Positions 18,413 to 26,865 of a DNA stretch of 64,000 nucleotides are shown here, piece after piece. Where the stretch lies: positions 1 through 64,000 of the forward strand of contig BQIU01000011.1 of assembly GCA_021603905.1 (NCBI GenBank), written 5' to 3'. The translations under genes were made by a program, and so were the position numbers. The DNA comes from Nitrospirales bacterium (GTDB lineage Bacteria > Nitrospirota > Nitrospiria > Nitrospirales > UBA8639). Under the pieces are notes generated by a model. The model saw nothing but the letters and a program-made list of their open reading frames with translations, was not told the origin of the DNA and did not search any database. How positions within the stretch are numbered: position 1 is the first letter of the stretch; every line of letters starts with the position of its first letter.

Positions 18413-19198
18413 TTAACGGGCTAAACTGACCTCAAACTGCTGATCAGCACCAGAGGCTTTTAGGTGGTGATCGGTCAAAGCAAAGTAGGCCACATCAACT
18501 GATCTTACCGGAGAGACATGCATAAGAAATGGCGTTTCCCAATCACCATCTGCGACATCAGGTTCTTCTGGTATCAAGACTCGACGAAAGTGCTCTTGAT
18601 GCGCGGCAACGATTTTCAAAGGAATGCCTCCCACCGTACCAATCGAGCCTTCTGGTGTCACCGTTCCCGTCATGACAATATCGCCATGCACCATTTCTCC
18701 TTTGGCTAATGCCACGACACTCATGGCCGCCATGGCGGATAAGCTTTCCCCGTACAAGGTCACCCCTGCATACGGCAACCGAAAGCGTACCGTCCAAGAA
18801 TCGGCATTCAACCCTGCGGCCTGAGTCACTAGTGCAAGAGCTTCCTGAACAGAACGCTTTGCCAAAGATGAAAACCTGCCAGGCTTGGTCAGAAAATCTA
18901 ATTGTAGCCCGTCATGATCATCCCGACGTTCAAATTCCACTTCAACGTCGGCCACAATACCCACTTGTTCCCATTCTTCATTGTAAGTCGTACCCAGGAT
19001 CGGAATAACCGATCGTTTTGCTATCGTTGTCGGTGCCGTTTCTTGAGCACTCAGCATGTCGGCGTATGAACCAACGAATAGAACCACAAACAATGCAGTG
19101 ACGATATATCGACTGACACGCGCACACGCCTCTCTCTTACACGAATTCGAGGAAAGATCTGAACAGATATGAGTGGAGGATATTTTGGGCTTCGTCAT
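18413..19198 (-). CDS. Periplasmic Lon-like (S16) serine protease without ATPase domain
   Basis: A 261-residue protein with an N-terminal signal sequence or anchor (about residues 31-50, TALFVVLFVGSYA) and a stand-alone Lon proteolytic domain (about 62-230). The putative catalytic Ser is S154 in GESLSAMAAM and the partner Lys is K195 in GGIPLKIVAAH. Their spacing of 41 residues is close to that in Lon. The TGTVTPEGSIGTVGG loop is the counterpart of the Lon loop before the catalytic Lys. No AAA+ domain or substrate-binding N-domain is present. AAAGGAG precedes the start. ATP-independent activity outside the cytoplasm is an inference, and its target is unknown. Confidence 0.75.
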   Translation of the reverse strand: MTKPKISSTHICSDLSSNSCKREACARVSRYIVTALFVVLFVGSYADMLSAQETAPTTIAKRSVIPILGTTYNEEWEQVGIVADVEVEFERRDDHDGLQLDFLTKPGRFSSLAKRSVQEALALVTQAAGLNADSWTVRFRLPYAGVTLYGESLSAMAAMSVVALAKGEMVHGDIVMTGTVTPEGSIGTVGGIPLKIVAAHQEHFRRVLIPEEPDVADGDWETPFLMHVSPVRSVDVAYFALTDHHLKASGADQQFEVSLAR

Positions 19199-19968
19199 GT
19201 TCTCGCTCCTTTTGCTGGCTTGTCTTTCACTGCTGTACTGCGATCATCGGTAGCCAGACAATCAAACTTGAGCAAAGAAAATGCCATGTCTTCGAACGCA
19301 AAAATTATTGACAACCAAACAAAAGAACTTCGGATTCAATTGAGAAATACCCGCAATTCATGTATTCCCAACAGACTTTCTCCTCAATGAGGGAGTGATC
19401 CATACCCTGGAAAGAGGGAGCTGCCTGTCAGAATTTTGTCAGAAACAGGTGTTTTTCGTTGACGGAGAGGTTCGAGGAAACACATTGCATCGGGGCAAGA
19501 ATAGATCCACTATTAGGAAGACATGGCAGAAACACGGGAACGACTACTAATGCGCTAAGCAAATAGATGGCTAATCGCCTGCTCAAAATCCGCATCAAGA
19601 TTCCGGACAGAAACGCATCACTCATTCGAGTCACACGCCAACATGTCATGAACATGAACCCTGCCAATCGTAATGCTAAGTAAAGGTACTAATCCAACTC
19701 AAGATTCGTGTTTCAAAAACTAATACGTTCAAGCATCATGGTGAGACTGTCGAACCTTGAGACTGATCCTTTGAGTGAAGTGAGCCTCAGAAAAGTTGAA
19801 CGTACACAATGGATAGGCCTCATACAAGGTCAACACGAGGATTGTCACGTTAGGAAAATAGTGCATGAGTAAGAGAAAAGAAATCCAGTAATCAGTAAAG
19901 AATGAAACGATTTTGTCCGAAATATTATTGAGAACGAGACAAAGATTATTGTCTTCCCCTTCATCGCC
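19199..19968. other. Intergenic region upstream of the HD-GYP gene
   Basis: No recognised gene. A minus-strand frame ending at 19428 would encode a short hydrophobic peptide (RRLAIYLLSALVVVPVFL) but has no good ribosome binding site. Promoters of the two divergent flanking genes must lie here. Confidence 0.4.
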
Positions 19969-21255
19969 ATGTCACAGAAAATCATCTCTATCAACGACCT
20001 GATTCTCGGCATGTACGTGTGTGGAGTCGATCGCCCCTGGATGGAAACTCCATTTCTTCGTCATCGATTTTCAATTACGACACAGACGCAAATTGATAAA
20101 CTGAAGCAATGTGGAGTCAAACAGCTCACAATCGATCTGAGTCGTGGTATTGATGCGGTTCGAACCCCTGAGAATACAGAGGGTGGGGACAACGTTGAAG
20201 AAGAACATCCGGCCGAAGACGTTCCAATCGTCCTCAATGCTGACGAACACCAAGCTAAAGAACGCATCTCAAATCTCCCCACAACGCTCCGTGGAAAATC
20301 ACTATCGAACGAACTCTCATCTACGAGAGAGAGTCGATCTGAAATGCTTGAATCAGTCCGAGATCTCCTCACGAGCATTGCGACATCGGGTACCATTCAA
20401 GCTCATCAAGTGAAAGAAGTGACTCATAGTATTATTTCTCAAACGCTCGAGCATGAAGATGCCTGCATTGCCTTAATTCGTACACGTGAATTTTCAGCTG
20501 ATTTACATGAGCATTCTTTGTCCGTGGGCACTCTTGCTGTCCTCTTAGGACGCTTGATTGGCTATGACGAGGCGCAACTTCGAATTTTAGGAACTGCCGC
20601 ACTGTTACACGACGTCGGATTACTTCGCATACCATCCTCGTTGTTGATCGCCAACAATCGACAATCGAAAGTAGATCAAGATCTTTACAATTTACATCCT
20701 CAATTGAGTATGGAGATTTTAAAGGAAAGTTCAGGAATTTCTGATCAGGTGCGAGAAATAATCGAGACTCATCACGTGCGTCTCGATGGGACAGGATATC
20801 CAAAACAGATCGCACCGGATACCATGTCCACGAGCAGTCGGTTACTTCGAGTCGTTGACGAATATGATGAATTGCTGACAGGTCAATTGGGCCTTCCGCC
20901 GATGTCTGGGAAACATGCCCTTCGTGAATTGTATCAACGTGGACAACAAAACCAACTCGATCAACAGCTCGTGTCACAATTTATTTCGCAAGTTGGGATC
21001 TACCCAATCTATAGCCTGGTTGAACTCAACACAGGTGAACGCGGCATTGTCACCGCTCATTCGAAAGAAAACCTCTTATATCCTACGATTCTTCTCATTC
21101 AAGATGCGACACAACATCCCTACTCGGACCCCGTTCCGATAAACTTCGCCACGATGCAGAACAGCCAATCAATTCCTGAAATTGTCAAAGTGCTGGACCC
21201 TGAACAAGAAGGGGTGCGAATTGAAAAAGTTCTAACTGATTGGGTAACCATGTAG
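19969..21255 (+). CDS. DUF3391 plus HD-GYP domain protein (probable c-di-GMP phosphodiesterase)
   Basis: A 428-residue cytoplasmic protein. Residues 1-60 match DUF3391 (ISINDLILGMYVCGVDRPWMETPF). A charged linker follows, then an HD-GYP domain (about 165-330) with HSLSVGTLAVLLG, LLHDVGLLRIP (HD metal site) and HHVRLDGTGYP (GYP signature intact). The C-terminal 90 residues resemble the extension in VELNTGERGIV proteins of this class. HD-GYP enzymes hydrolyse cyclic di-GMP to GMP. All visible signature residues are kept, so activity is likely. It may influence pilus or polysaccharide output, but no link is shown by the sequence. Confidence 0.9.
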   Translation: MSQKIISINDLILGMYVCGVDRPWMETPFLRHRFSITTQTQIDKLKQCGVKQLTIDLSRGIDAVRTPENTEGGDNVEEEHPAEDVPIVLNADEHQAKERISNLPTTLRGKSLSNELSSTRESRSEMLESVRDLLTSIATSGTIQAHQVKEVTHSIISQTLEHEDACIALIRTREFSADLHEHSLSVGTLAVLLGRLIGYDEAQLRILGTAALLHDVGLLRIPSSLLIANNRQSKVDQDLYNLHPQLSMEILKESSGISDQVREIIETHHVRLDGTGYPKQIAPDTMSTSSRLLRVVDEYDELLTGQLGLPPMSGKHALRELYQRGQQNQLDQQLVSQFISQVGIYPIYSLVELNTGERGIVTAHSKENLLYPTILLIQDATQHPYSDPVPINFATMQNSQSIPEIVKVLDPEQEGVRIEKVLTDWVTM

Positions 21256-21471
21256 CCTCTCATCTCCGTTAATTCTGCCTTCCTACCGAAGCCGAGCCGG
21301 TCCTTCATCTGTTCATAATTTTTAGATTATTTAGGTTATTGGCTGTAGAAAATTCGACACACAAGAAAAGAAACACGAGACCGTTCATCACATGACGAGT
21401 TCACTATACAGGCATATTCTGATCCGCAGGGTGAAAACCAAATGAGAGGTATGACTCTGATTTCAGGGGGT

Positions 21472-22210
21472 CTATAGCCGATTCAGTTATACCGAAACGA
21501 TGAAGAACCAACTTGCTCAATTTTGATAACCAATACGTGATATGAGACGTCAATCATTATCAGTTATAGCCGATTCAATGATTTTTCGTACTCTTGACAC
21601 ATGGGATATCGCGTTGAAAGTCCTCATGGTTTAGCTGGAGCGTATTTGTATTCGCTATAATCCAAGCGGGTACAACCTTCCAATGTTTGATGTGAGTAAT
21701 GACGTTGGCTTGGCGACCTCAAGTCGAAACCTCAGCGGTAGAACCGCGTTGAACGCCAGTTACCTATTTAAGATACGCAGGACAACACAACAATCGTCGC
21801 TACTAGGACACCTGTAACCCTCATGGTTCGTTTACCAAGTGCGTCTCAGTAAGAGTTGGACTCGCAACGAGCACTGGCGTGTTATGCGTTCGTGTCCCAG
21901 GCCACCTATGATCACACTACTGAATGACCCTAACGATTCTCGGTAACGATTGATACGACAAGGTCAGTGGTGCGTTGAGCGTTCGTGGCCTAGGCCACCT
22001 ATGATCACACTACTGAATGACCCTAACGATTCTCCTTAAAGATTGATACGACAAGACCAGTAGTGCGTTGAGCGTTCGTGGCCTAGGCCACCTATGATCA
22101 CACTACTGAATGACCCTAACGATTCTCCGTAACGATTGATACAACAAGGCCAGTAGTGCGTTGAGCGTTCGTGGCCTAGGCACCATTAGAATTTTTTGGA
22201 TTCGCTATAG
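21472..22210 (-). repeat. CTATAG-ended dispersed repeat element containing 93-bp tandem units
   Basis: The left end is CTATAGCCGATTCAGTTATA and the right end, read inward, is CTATAGCGAATCCAAAAAA, an imperfect terminal inverted repeat sharing CTATAGC. Positions 21472-21690 match the inverted copy at 2684-3171. Positions 21901-22192 hold three 93-bp tandem units. No long open frame is present. An internal TATTCGCTATAATCC at about 21650 repeats the end motif. It looks like a non-autonomous mobile element, but no target-site duplication is obvious. Confidence 0.65.
21901..22192 (+). repeat. 93-bp tandem repeat, three units plus a partial fourth
   Basis: Units begin GCCACCTATGATCAC at 21901, 21994 and 22087, an exact spacing of 93, and a partial unit ends near 22192. 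Units differ at only a few positions (for example CTCGGTAACG, CTCCTTAAAG, CTCCGTAACG). At the two internal junctions the perfect 14-base palindrome GTGGCCTAGGCCAC forms; the entry to the first unit reads GTCCCAGGCCAC instead. No spacers of unique sequence separate the units, so this is not a CRISPR array. Confidence 0.9.
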
Positions 22211-22220
22211 AGGAGAAGAA

Positions 22221-23996
22221 TTAACTGATTTGGTCGAAACGTGTGGTTCTTAGGCGGTTGAGTGCAGCCACAATTTCTTGCCCACGGGGACGGGCAAAGT
22301 TTCCTGGATGAGCCTCAGTCTGAAAGAATGGATTCAAAACATCAAGCCCCCTTTGGTCGAATTCTGATTCCAGAGCTGAGATGATTTCACGAAGGGGTGT
22401 TCGAGCATTCATGAATCGCTGCTTTATCAAATACAACGCATATCCCACAGCACGAGTTTGACTCTCATCCACGAGTTGCTCAACGGCTTCCAATCTAATG
22501 ATTTCGCCACCATAGGCAATCTCATCTACGGCGCGCACGGTAATCCTGGCATCTTTTCGGCCGTATGAAGGGTCAAGGCCATCCGCATGAAGAATTCGTG
22601 TGCAAACGGGAGGAAAAGAGTCTGAGACTTCTCTTCGACGTGTAGATTGATGAGTACGGGCAATTTCTTTCGCATCGCCTGTAACATTCACAGGCTGAAA
22701 CTCTTTCATGCAAATCACGGTGTCCGCTACATCAAAATAATCACCACACCCGCCCAGGACTAGAATCGTGGACATTTCCAAATCCCCATGCAGTTCCTCC
22801 ACTCGATCCAAGAATGGCGTAATCGGTTCATCGCTTTTTTTGACGAGTGCCTGCATACGTGCATCGCGAACCAGAAAATTGGTCGCACTTGAATCTTCAT
22901 CTAGGAGAATGACACGGCTTCCAACTTCCAACGCTTCCAGAATGCTGGCAGCCTGACTCGTACTCCCACTCGCATTATCAGTTGAAAAACATGAGGTCTC
23001 CAGATGTTGGGGAAGATGGCTAATGAAACCACTAATATCCACATTGCCAATTCGTCGACCATCTTCGGCTCGAACCTTTACGGCATCAGAAGAGGTCACA
23101 ACATATTCTCGCCCATCTCCAGGAACATGAGGATACACACCACATTGAATAGCCTGCAGTAATGTCGATTTGCCATGATAACCGCCTCCGACAATCAGCG
23201 TAATGCCACGAGGAACTCCCAATCCTTTTATCAAACGCGTCACCCCACCAGATTGAGTCATTACTGAATGAGGCAAATCAAAGGCTACCTGTAAGGAGTC
23301 TGGACTCAGCCACGGCTTTGCCTGTTCAACTGATAACGGTTGTGTAGAATTTCCGCTTTCACGAGGCAAGATCGATCCGTCTGCCACAAATGCAACTAAG
23401 CCCCGAGCTGATAAGGCCCGTTGGATCGAATCATAGTTTTCTGCATAGTCCACATGTCCTTGGCACAATTGTTGAGGCAATTGCGCCCAGAGAAGACTCT
23501 GCTGAATGATGTGGGGAATTTCTTGACATAATATCGCGTCTGCATGTTTTCCAAGAATGGTTCGCCCCGATGCCGGCAACCCGACCTCAATCCGCGCTTC
23601 AACCCATTGCTCTGTTATGACAACCGCCGACCTCTCAAGAATCTCTTGCCCACCAACGTCAATAGAAATAAGCCCGCTTTTGCCGATCCCTCGATGTCTT
23701 TGGGGAAGAGTTTGAATCGTGCGATGCACCGTACGCGCAAGAAAATCTCGAAGTGCGACACAACGAACACGCATCGTCCACAAATCGGCAGGAAGATGAG
23801 AGATGTTATGATTGACGCGCGCACGAATTTTTGTGGGTGCAGCAAATGGATCACCTTGCACATGATCAACAAACAACGTCCACCATTCACAATCATAGGC
23901 TCCGACAATCTCTTTATAAGCTTTATAGCCACGCCCATCTATGCGCTTGAGTGTGTGTCGTAGATCATCAAGAGTTTTCATTGGTTGTTCTGTCAC
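22221..23996 (-). CDS. Predicted ABC-class ATPase (COG3044 family)
   Basis: A 591-residue cytoplasmic protein. The P-loop GGGYHGKSTLLQAI is near residue 270, and the Walker B-like ILLDEDSSATNFLVRD is near residue 360. The opening LRHTLKRIDGRGYKAYKEIVGAY and the segment IVEQLVDESQTRAVGYAL-type C-terminus are characteristic of this family of stand-alone ABC-like ATPases without membrane domains. Their cellular function is not established. No partner gene is coupled to it: the next minus-strand gene upstream is separated by about 210 bases of spacer with repeats. Confidence 0.85.
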   Translation of the reverse strand: MTEQPMKTLDDLRHTLKRIDGRGYKAYKEIVGAYDCEWWTLFVDHVQGDPFAAPTKIRARVNHNISHLPADLWTMRVRCVALRDFLARTVHRTIQTLPQRHRGIGKSGLISIDVGGQEILERSAVVITEQWVEARIEVGLPASGRTILGKHADAILCQEIPHIIQQSLLWAQLPQQLCQGHVDYAENYDSIQRALSARGLVAFVADGSILPRESGNSTQPLSVEQAKPWLSPDSLQVAFDLPHSVMTQSGGVTRLIKGLGVPRGITLIVGGGYHGKSTLLQAIQCGVYPHVPGDGREYVVTSSDAVKVRAEDGRRIGNVDISGFISHLPQHLETSCFSTDNASGSTSQAASILEALEVGSRVILLDEDSSATNFLVRDARMQALVKKSDEPITPFLDRVEELHGDLEMSTILVLGGCGDYFDVADTVICMKEFQPVNVTGDAKEIARTHQSTRRREVSDSFPPVCTRILHADGLDPSYGRKDARITVRAVDEIAYGGEIIRLEAVEQLVDESQTRAVGYALYLIKQRFMNARTPLREIISALESEFDQRGLDVLNPFFQTEAHPGNFARPRGQEIVAALNRLRTTRFDQIS

Positions 23997-24007
23997 GAAA
24001 AAATATC

Positions 24008-24200
24008 GCTTGGACCTCGTTGCTCGTATCTCGTCAAAGAGAGATTCTACACTGATTCATCTGCAATAGTTTTACGTCTTTCACGCCCCCGAGAGCGAGA
24101 TAAAGGGAATGACGCCATTGGAAAAATCAAGACATATTTGACGTTGTATGCGAGCGACGAGATACGAACAACGAGATACGTTTGTTTTTTTCACGAACGA
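24008..24200. repeat. Inverted CGTATCTCGT repeats in spacer
   Basis: CGTTGCTCGTATCTCGTC near 24020 faces ACGAGATACGAACAACGAGA near 24163, about 140 bases apart and in inverted orientation. The same words appear after the porin gene (5219-5291), and a weaker version between 25140 and 25215. They lie only in spacers, so they look like dispersed palindromic repeats. Confidence 0.55.
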
Positions 24201-24204
24201 CGCT

Positions 24205-25131
24205 TCACGTCTTGACTTGTAGGTCTGACAGATGCTCGAGGCCAAGGAGGAGAGCGTGTGTTCCCAAGTGTCCATGCCCATGGGCCTGGACCGCGCGATA
24301 GAGTTGATGAACCAGAGAGAGTCCAGGCAATTGAATGCCCAGTTGCTTAGACTCTTCGAGAGTCATTTCCATATCCTTAATGAAATGATCGATATAAAAC
24401 CCAGGATCAAAATTTCGATTAAGCATACGAGGCGCTAAGTTATCCAAAGTCCAACAGGCTGCAGCCCCTCCTTGAATTGAACTCAACATTGTGTTCAAAT
24501 CGAGCCCGGCTTGGTAGCCATATATCAGCGCTTCACACACACCGATCATGGTTCCGGCAATCGTGATTTGATTACATAGCTTCGTGTGTTGCCCGCTACC
24601 CGGTCCGCCTTGGTGAACAATTGACTTTCCTAATACGCTCAATAACGGTCGCAGCGCATCGACAATAGGACCGTCGCCTCCAACCATAATGGATAAGGTC
24701 GCATTCTTCGCACCAATATCCCCTCCCGAAACTGGCGCATCGATACTGTACGCGCCTTTGACCTCTGCACTTTCAGCTATCTCTCTGGCTAAAGTCGGTC
24801 TCGATGTCGTCATATCGACAAACACATGCTTGGCTTTCGCTTCCGCTAATAGACCGTCTTTGCCGAAATACACTTCCTGGACATCATTCGGAAACCCAAC
24901 AATCGTAAACACGATATCGCTATGAGATGCCACTTCACCTGGGGAATCAGCCCAATGCGCGCCCTGGTCCAGCAAGCTCTCAGCTTTTTCACGCGACCGA
25001 GTAAAGACCGTGAGATCATAGCCCTGGGTCAGGAGATGTGCGCACATGGAGGATCCCATCACACCAGTCCCGATCCAACCAATTCTCAATGGCGAGGGAA
25101 GTTCAAATGATCCTGAGGATTGAGTGTTCAT
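24205..25131 (-). CDS. 3-hydroxyisobutyrate dehydrogenase-family oxidoreductase
   Basis: A 308-residue enzyme. The Rossmann motif [13 protein letters not shown] is at residues 18-30, the substrate signature DAPVSGG is near residue 135, and the catalytic Lys is in [11 protein letters not shown] near 190. The C-terminal helical domain is complete. The family oxidises beta-hydroxyacids (3-hydroxyisobutyrate, tartronate semialdehyde, glyoxylate/succinic semialdehyde reductases) with NAD(P). The Arg after the second strand (TRSREKA) points toward NADPH, which fits a reductase role. Which substrate it uses cannot be stated. It lies just downstream of the agmatine deiminase gene on the same strand. 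Confidence 0.85.
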   Translation of the reverse strand: MNTQSSGSFELPSPLRIGWIGTGVMGSSMCAHLLTQGYDLTVFTRSREKAESLLDQGAHWADSPGEVASHSDIVFTIVGFPNDVQEVYFGKDGLLAEAKAKHVFVDMTTSRPTLAREIAESAEVKGAYSIDAPVSGGDIGAKNATLSIMVGGDGPIVDALRPLLSVLGKSIVHQGGPGSGQHTKLCNQITIAGTMIGVCEALIYGYQAGLDLNTMLSSIQGGAAACWTLDNLAPRMLNRNFDPGFYIDHFIKDMEMTLEESKQLGIQLPGLSLVHQLYRAVQAHGHGHLGTHALLLGLEHLSDLQVKT

Positions 25132-25202
25132 ATTTTACCTAACGTTGCTCGTTGCTCGTAAAACAGATTCAACGAATTTCCATGCGAGATATGAGCGACG
25201 AT

Positions 25203-26660
25203 TCATGAATGACGAGTTAAGGCTGGCTGTTGTTGGGTCAGACAATGAATTGTTCCAAAACCCCACACGAGATCGACTGCGTGGATACCGACCACAGGAC
25301 GATCAGGAAACAGTTCTCCCAAAATACCTAACGCCACACGGTCATGGGGATCATTAAACGTCGGGACGAGCACAGCCGCATTCGCGATATAAAAATTTGC
25401 ATAACTAGCAGGAAGTCGACGACCTTCGAAACGTAATGACGCTGGCATCGGTAAATGAACGACCTGAACCGAGGAGCCATCTTCGAGTTTTACCGAAGCA
25501 AGTCGTTCTCGATTTTCCTTTAATGTTTCATAGTTTTCATCCTGCGTATTGGATTCTTGACACACCACGACCGTATTTCGGTTCACGAACCGGCAAAGAT
25601 CATCTACGTGTCCATGCGTATCGTCACCGGCTATGCCTTTGCCGAGCCATACGACATTTGTTATACCCAGTATCTGACGAAATATTTGTTCATAATCATG
25701 TTTTTGAAATCCTGGATTACGTACTTGCACCTGTTCATCCAAGAGACATTCTTCAGTCGTCAGTAGTGTCCCACAACCATTAACATCGATACTTCCTCCC
25801 TCTAGAACCACAAGACGTCCACCATGTTCAACAATTGATACTGGCATTTTCAGCTTAGCCGCGAGACGTTCAGGCACTCGATTGTCCTTTTGCCAATCCG
25901 GATAATTCGCCCACGCGTTGAATCGAAATCGCGCAATACGCAGCTCAGACTGTAGGTTAAAATTTTTTACAAAAATTGGCCCAAAGTCCCGGGTCCATCC
26001 ACGATTGGTAGGAATACGAAAAAACTCCACATGTGAACGATCAACACCAACTCGGTCTAACATTCGCATGGCTCGCTCTTCATGCTTCTTGTCATTTACC
26101 AAAATCCGAACAATCTCGCCAACACTCAGTTTCCGAACAATCTCGCCATAGACCAAGTGAATAGCCGACATCTTCCCAGGCCAATCGGTGGTGTTGTGCG
26201 GCCATCCAACCCATGAGGCCTCATGCAGCTCCCACTCCGCCGGCATGCGAAATCCATTACTTTGTCCCTTCTCCCTGCCAGGGAGAGGGCTAGGGTGAGA
26301 GTGACTGCTATCAGAACGATCAATGGCCCTCACTAACTCCTCCAACACATCATCTGTCTTCTCCAAGGCATCATGATTCCAAAATCGCAGCACACGGTAA
26401 CCCTGCGTCTTTAAATACTCTGTACGCTGCTGATCATCCTGTTCTTGCTCAGCATGTTGCCCGCCATCCAGTTCAACTATTACTTTCTTTTCAACACAAC
26501 AAAAGTCGACTATATATCTTCCAACGGGATGCTGTCGACGAAAGTTTTCTCCGCTAAGTTGACGAGCACGAAGCCGCAGCCAGATTTTTTGTTCAGCATC
26601 AGTCTGATCACGTCGAAGACGTTTGGCGTTAACTCTTGAACTTTTTGACATACGCTTCAA
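25203..26660 (-). CDS. aguA: Agmatine deiminase with an in-frame N-terminal DUF559 module
   Basis: The 485-residue frame joins two proteins. Residues 1-115 are a DUF559 domain, a Vsr/PD-(D/E)XK-like endonuclease fold (FRRQHPVGRYIVDFCC, IVELDGGQHAE, GYRVLRFWNHD). Residues about 139-485 are a full-length agmatine deiminase beginning MPAEWELHEASWVGWPH. It has EGGSIDVNGCGTLLTTEEC, the His segment GDDTHGHVDDL and nucleophile Cys in GTIHCLTQQQPA near the end. AguA converts agmatine to N-carbamoylputrescine and ammonia, the step before the AguB enzyme encoded just upstream. The junction SHPSPLPGREK is translated from a palindromic spacer repeat. An internal ATG at 26246 would give a normal 347-residue enzyme, so whether the fusion is made is open. 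Confidence 0.88.
   Translation of the reverse strand: MKRMSKSSRVNAKRLRRDQTDAEQKIWLRLRARQLSGENFRRQHPVGRYIVDFCCVEKKVIVELDGGQHAEQEQDDQQRTEYLKTQGYRVLRFWNHDALEKTDDVLEELVRAIDRSDSSHSHPSPLPGREKGQSNGFRMPAEWELHEASWVGWPHNTTDWPGKMSAIHLVYGEIVRKLSVGEIVRILVNDKKHEERAMRMLDRVGVDRSHVEFFRIPTNRGWTRDFGPIFVKNFNLQSELRIARFRFNAWANYPDWQKDNRVPERLAAKLKMPVSIVEHGGRLVVLEGGSIDVNGCGTLLTTEECLLDEQVQVRNPGFQKHDYEQIFRQILGITNVVWLGKGIAGDDTHGHVDDLCRFVNRNTVVVCQESNTQDENYETLKENRERLASVKLEDGSSVQVVHLPMPASLRFEGRRLPASYANFYIANAAVLVPTFNDPHDRVALGILGELFPDRPVVGIHAVDLVWGFGTIHCLTQQQPALTRHS
26265..26299 (+). repeat. REP-like palindrome, copy A (inside the fusion frame)
   Basis: CTTCTCCCTGCCAGGGAGAG followed by GGCTAGGGTGAG. It encodes the linker between the DUF559 and deiminase parts and is inverted relative to copy B on the other side of the DUF559 module. 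Confidence 0.75.
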
Positions 26661-26664
26661 TGGT

Positions 26665-26702
26665 CCCCCTCACCCTACCCCTCTCCCCAACAATGGGGAG
26701 AG
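26665..26702 (-). repeat. REP-like palindrome, copy B
   Basis: CCCTCACCCTACCCCTCTCC then a short loop and GGGGAGAG. It lies four bases upstream of the DUF559 start codon in inverted orientation to copies A and C. Confidence 0.75.
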
Positions 26703-26792
26703 CGAACTTTCAATTTTAGGATAGATCAAAGAAAAACCACAGAGTACCATCTGAGGTCAACGAGCACGAGGAAAGCTTAATAGTTCATTAAT

Positions 26793-26826
26793 TCCCTCTC
26801 CCTTTAAGGGAGAGGGCTAGGGTGAG
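26793..26826 (+). repeat. REP-like palindrome, copy C
   Basis: CCCTCTCCCTTTAAGGGAGA followed by GGGCTAGGGTGAG, in the same orientation as copy A. It sits between the fusion gene and the amidase gene. Confidence 0.75.
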
Positions 26827-26865
26827 GATAAAAACATCAATTATAAACAGACTCGCAAATACGAT

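Noticed and set aside
21901-22192. CRISPR array
   Set aside because: The units are contiguous 93-base repeats without unique spacers, and no cas gene is in the window.
21472-22210. Integron cassette recombination sites
   Set aside because: The palindromic junction lacks the GTTRRRY/RYYYAAC core pairs of attC sites, no cassette genes lie between units, and no integrase is present.
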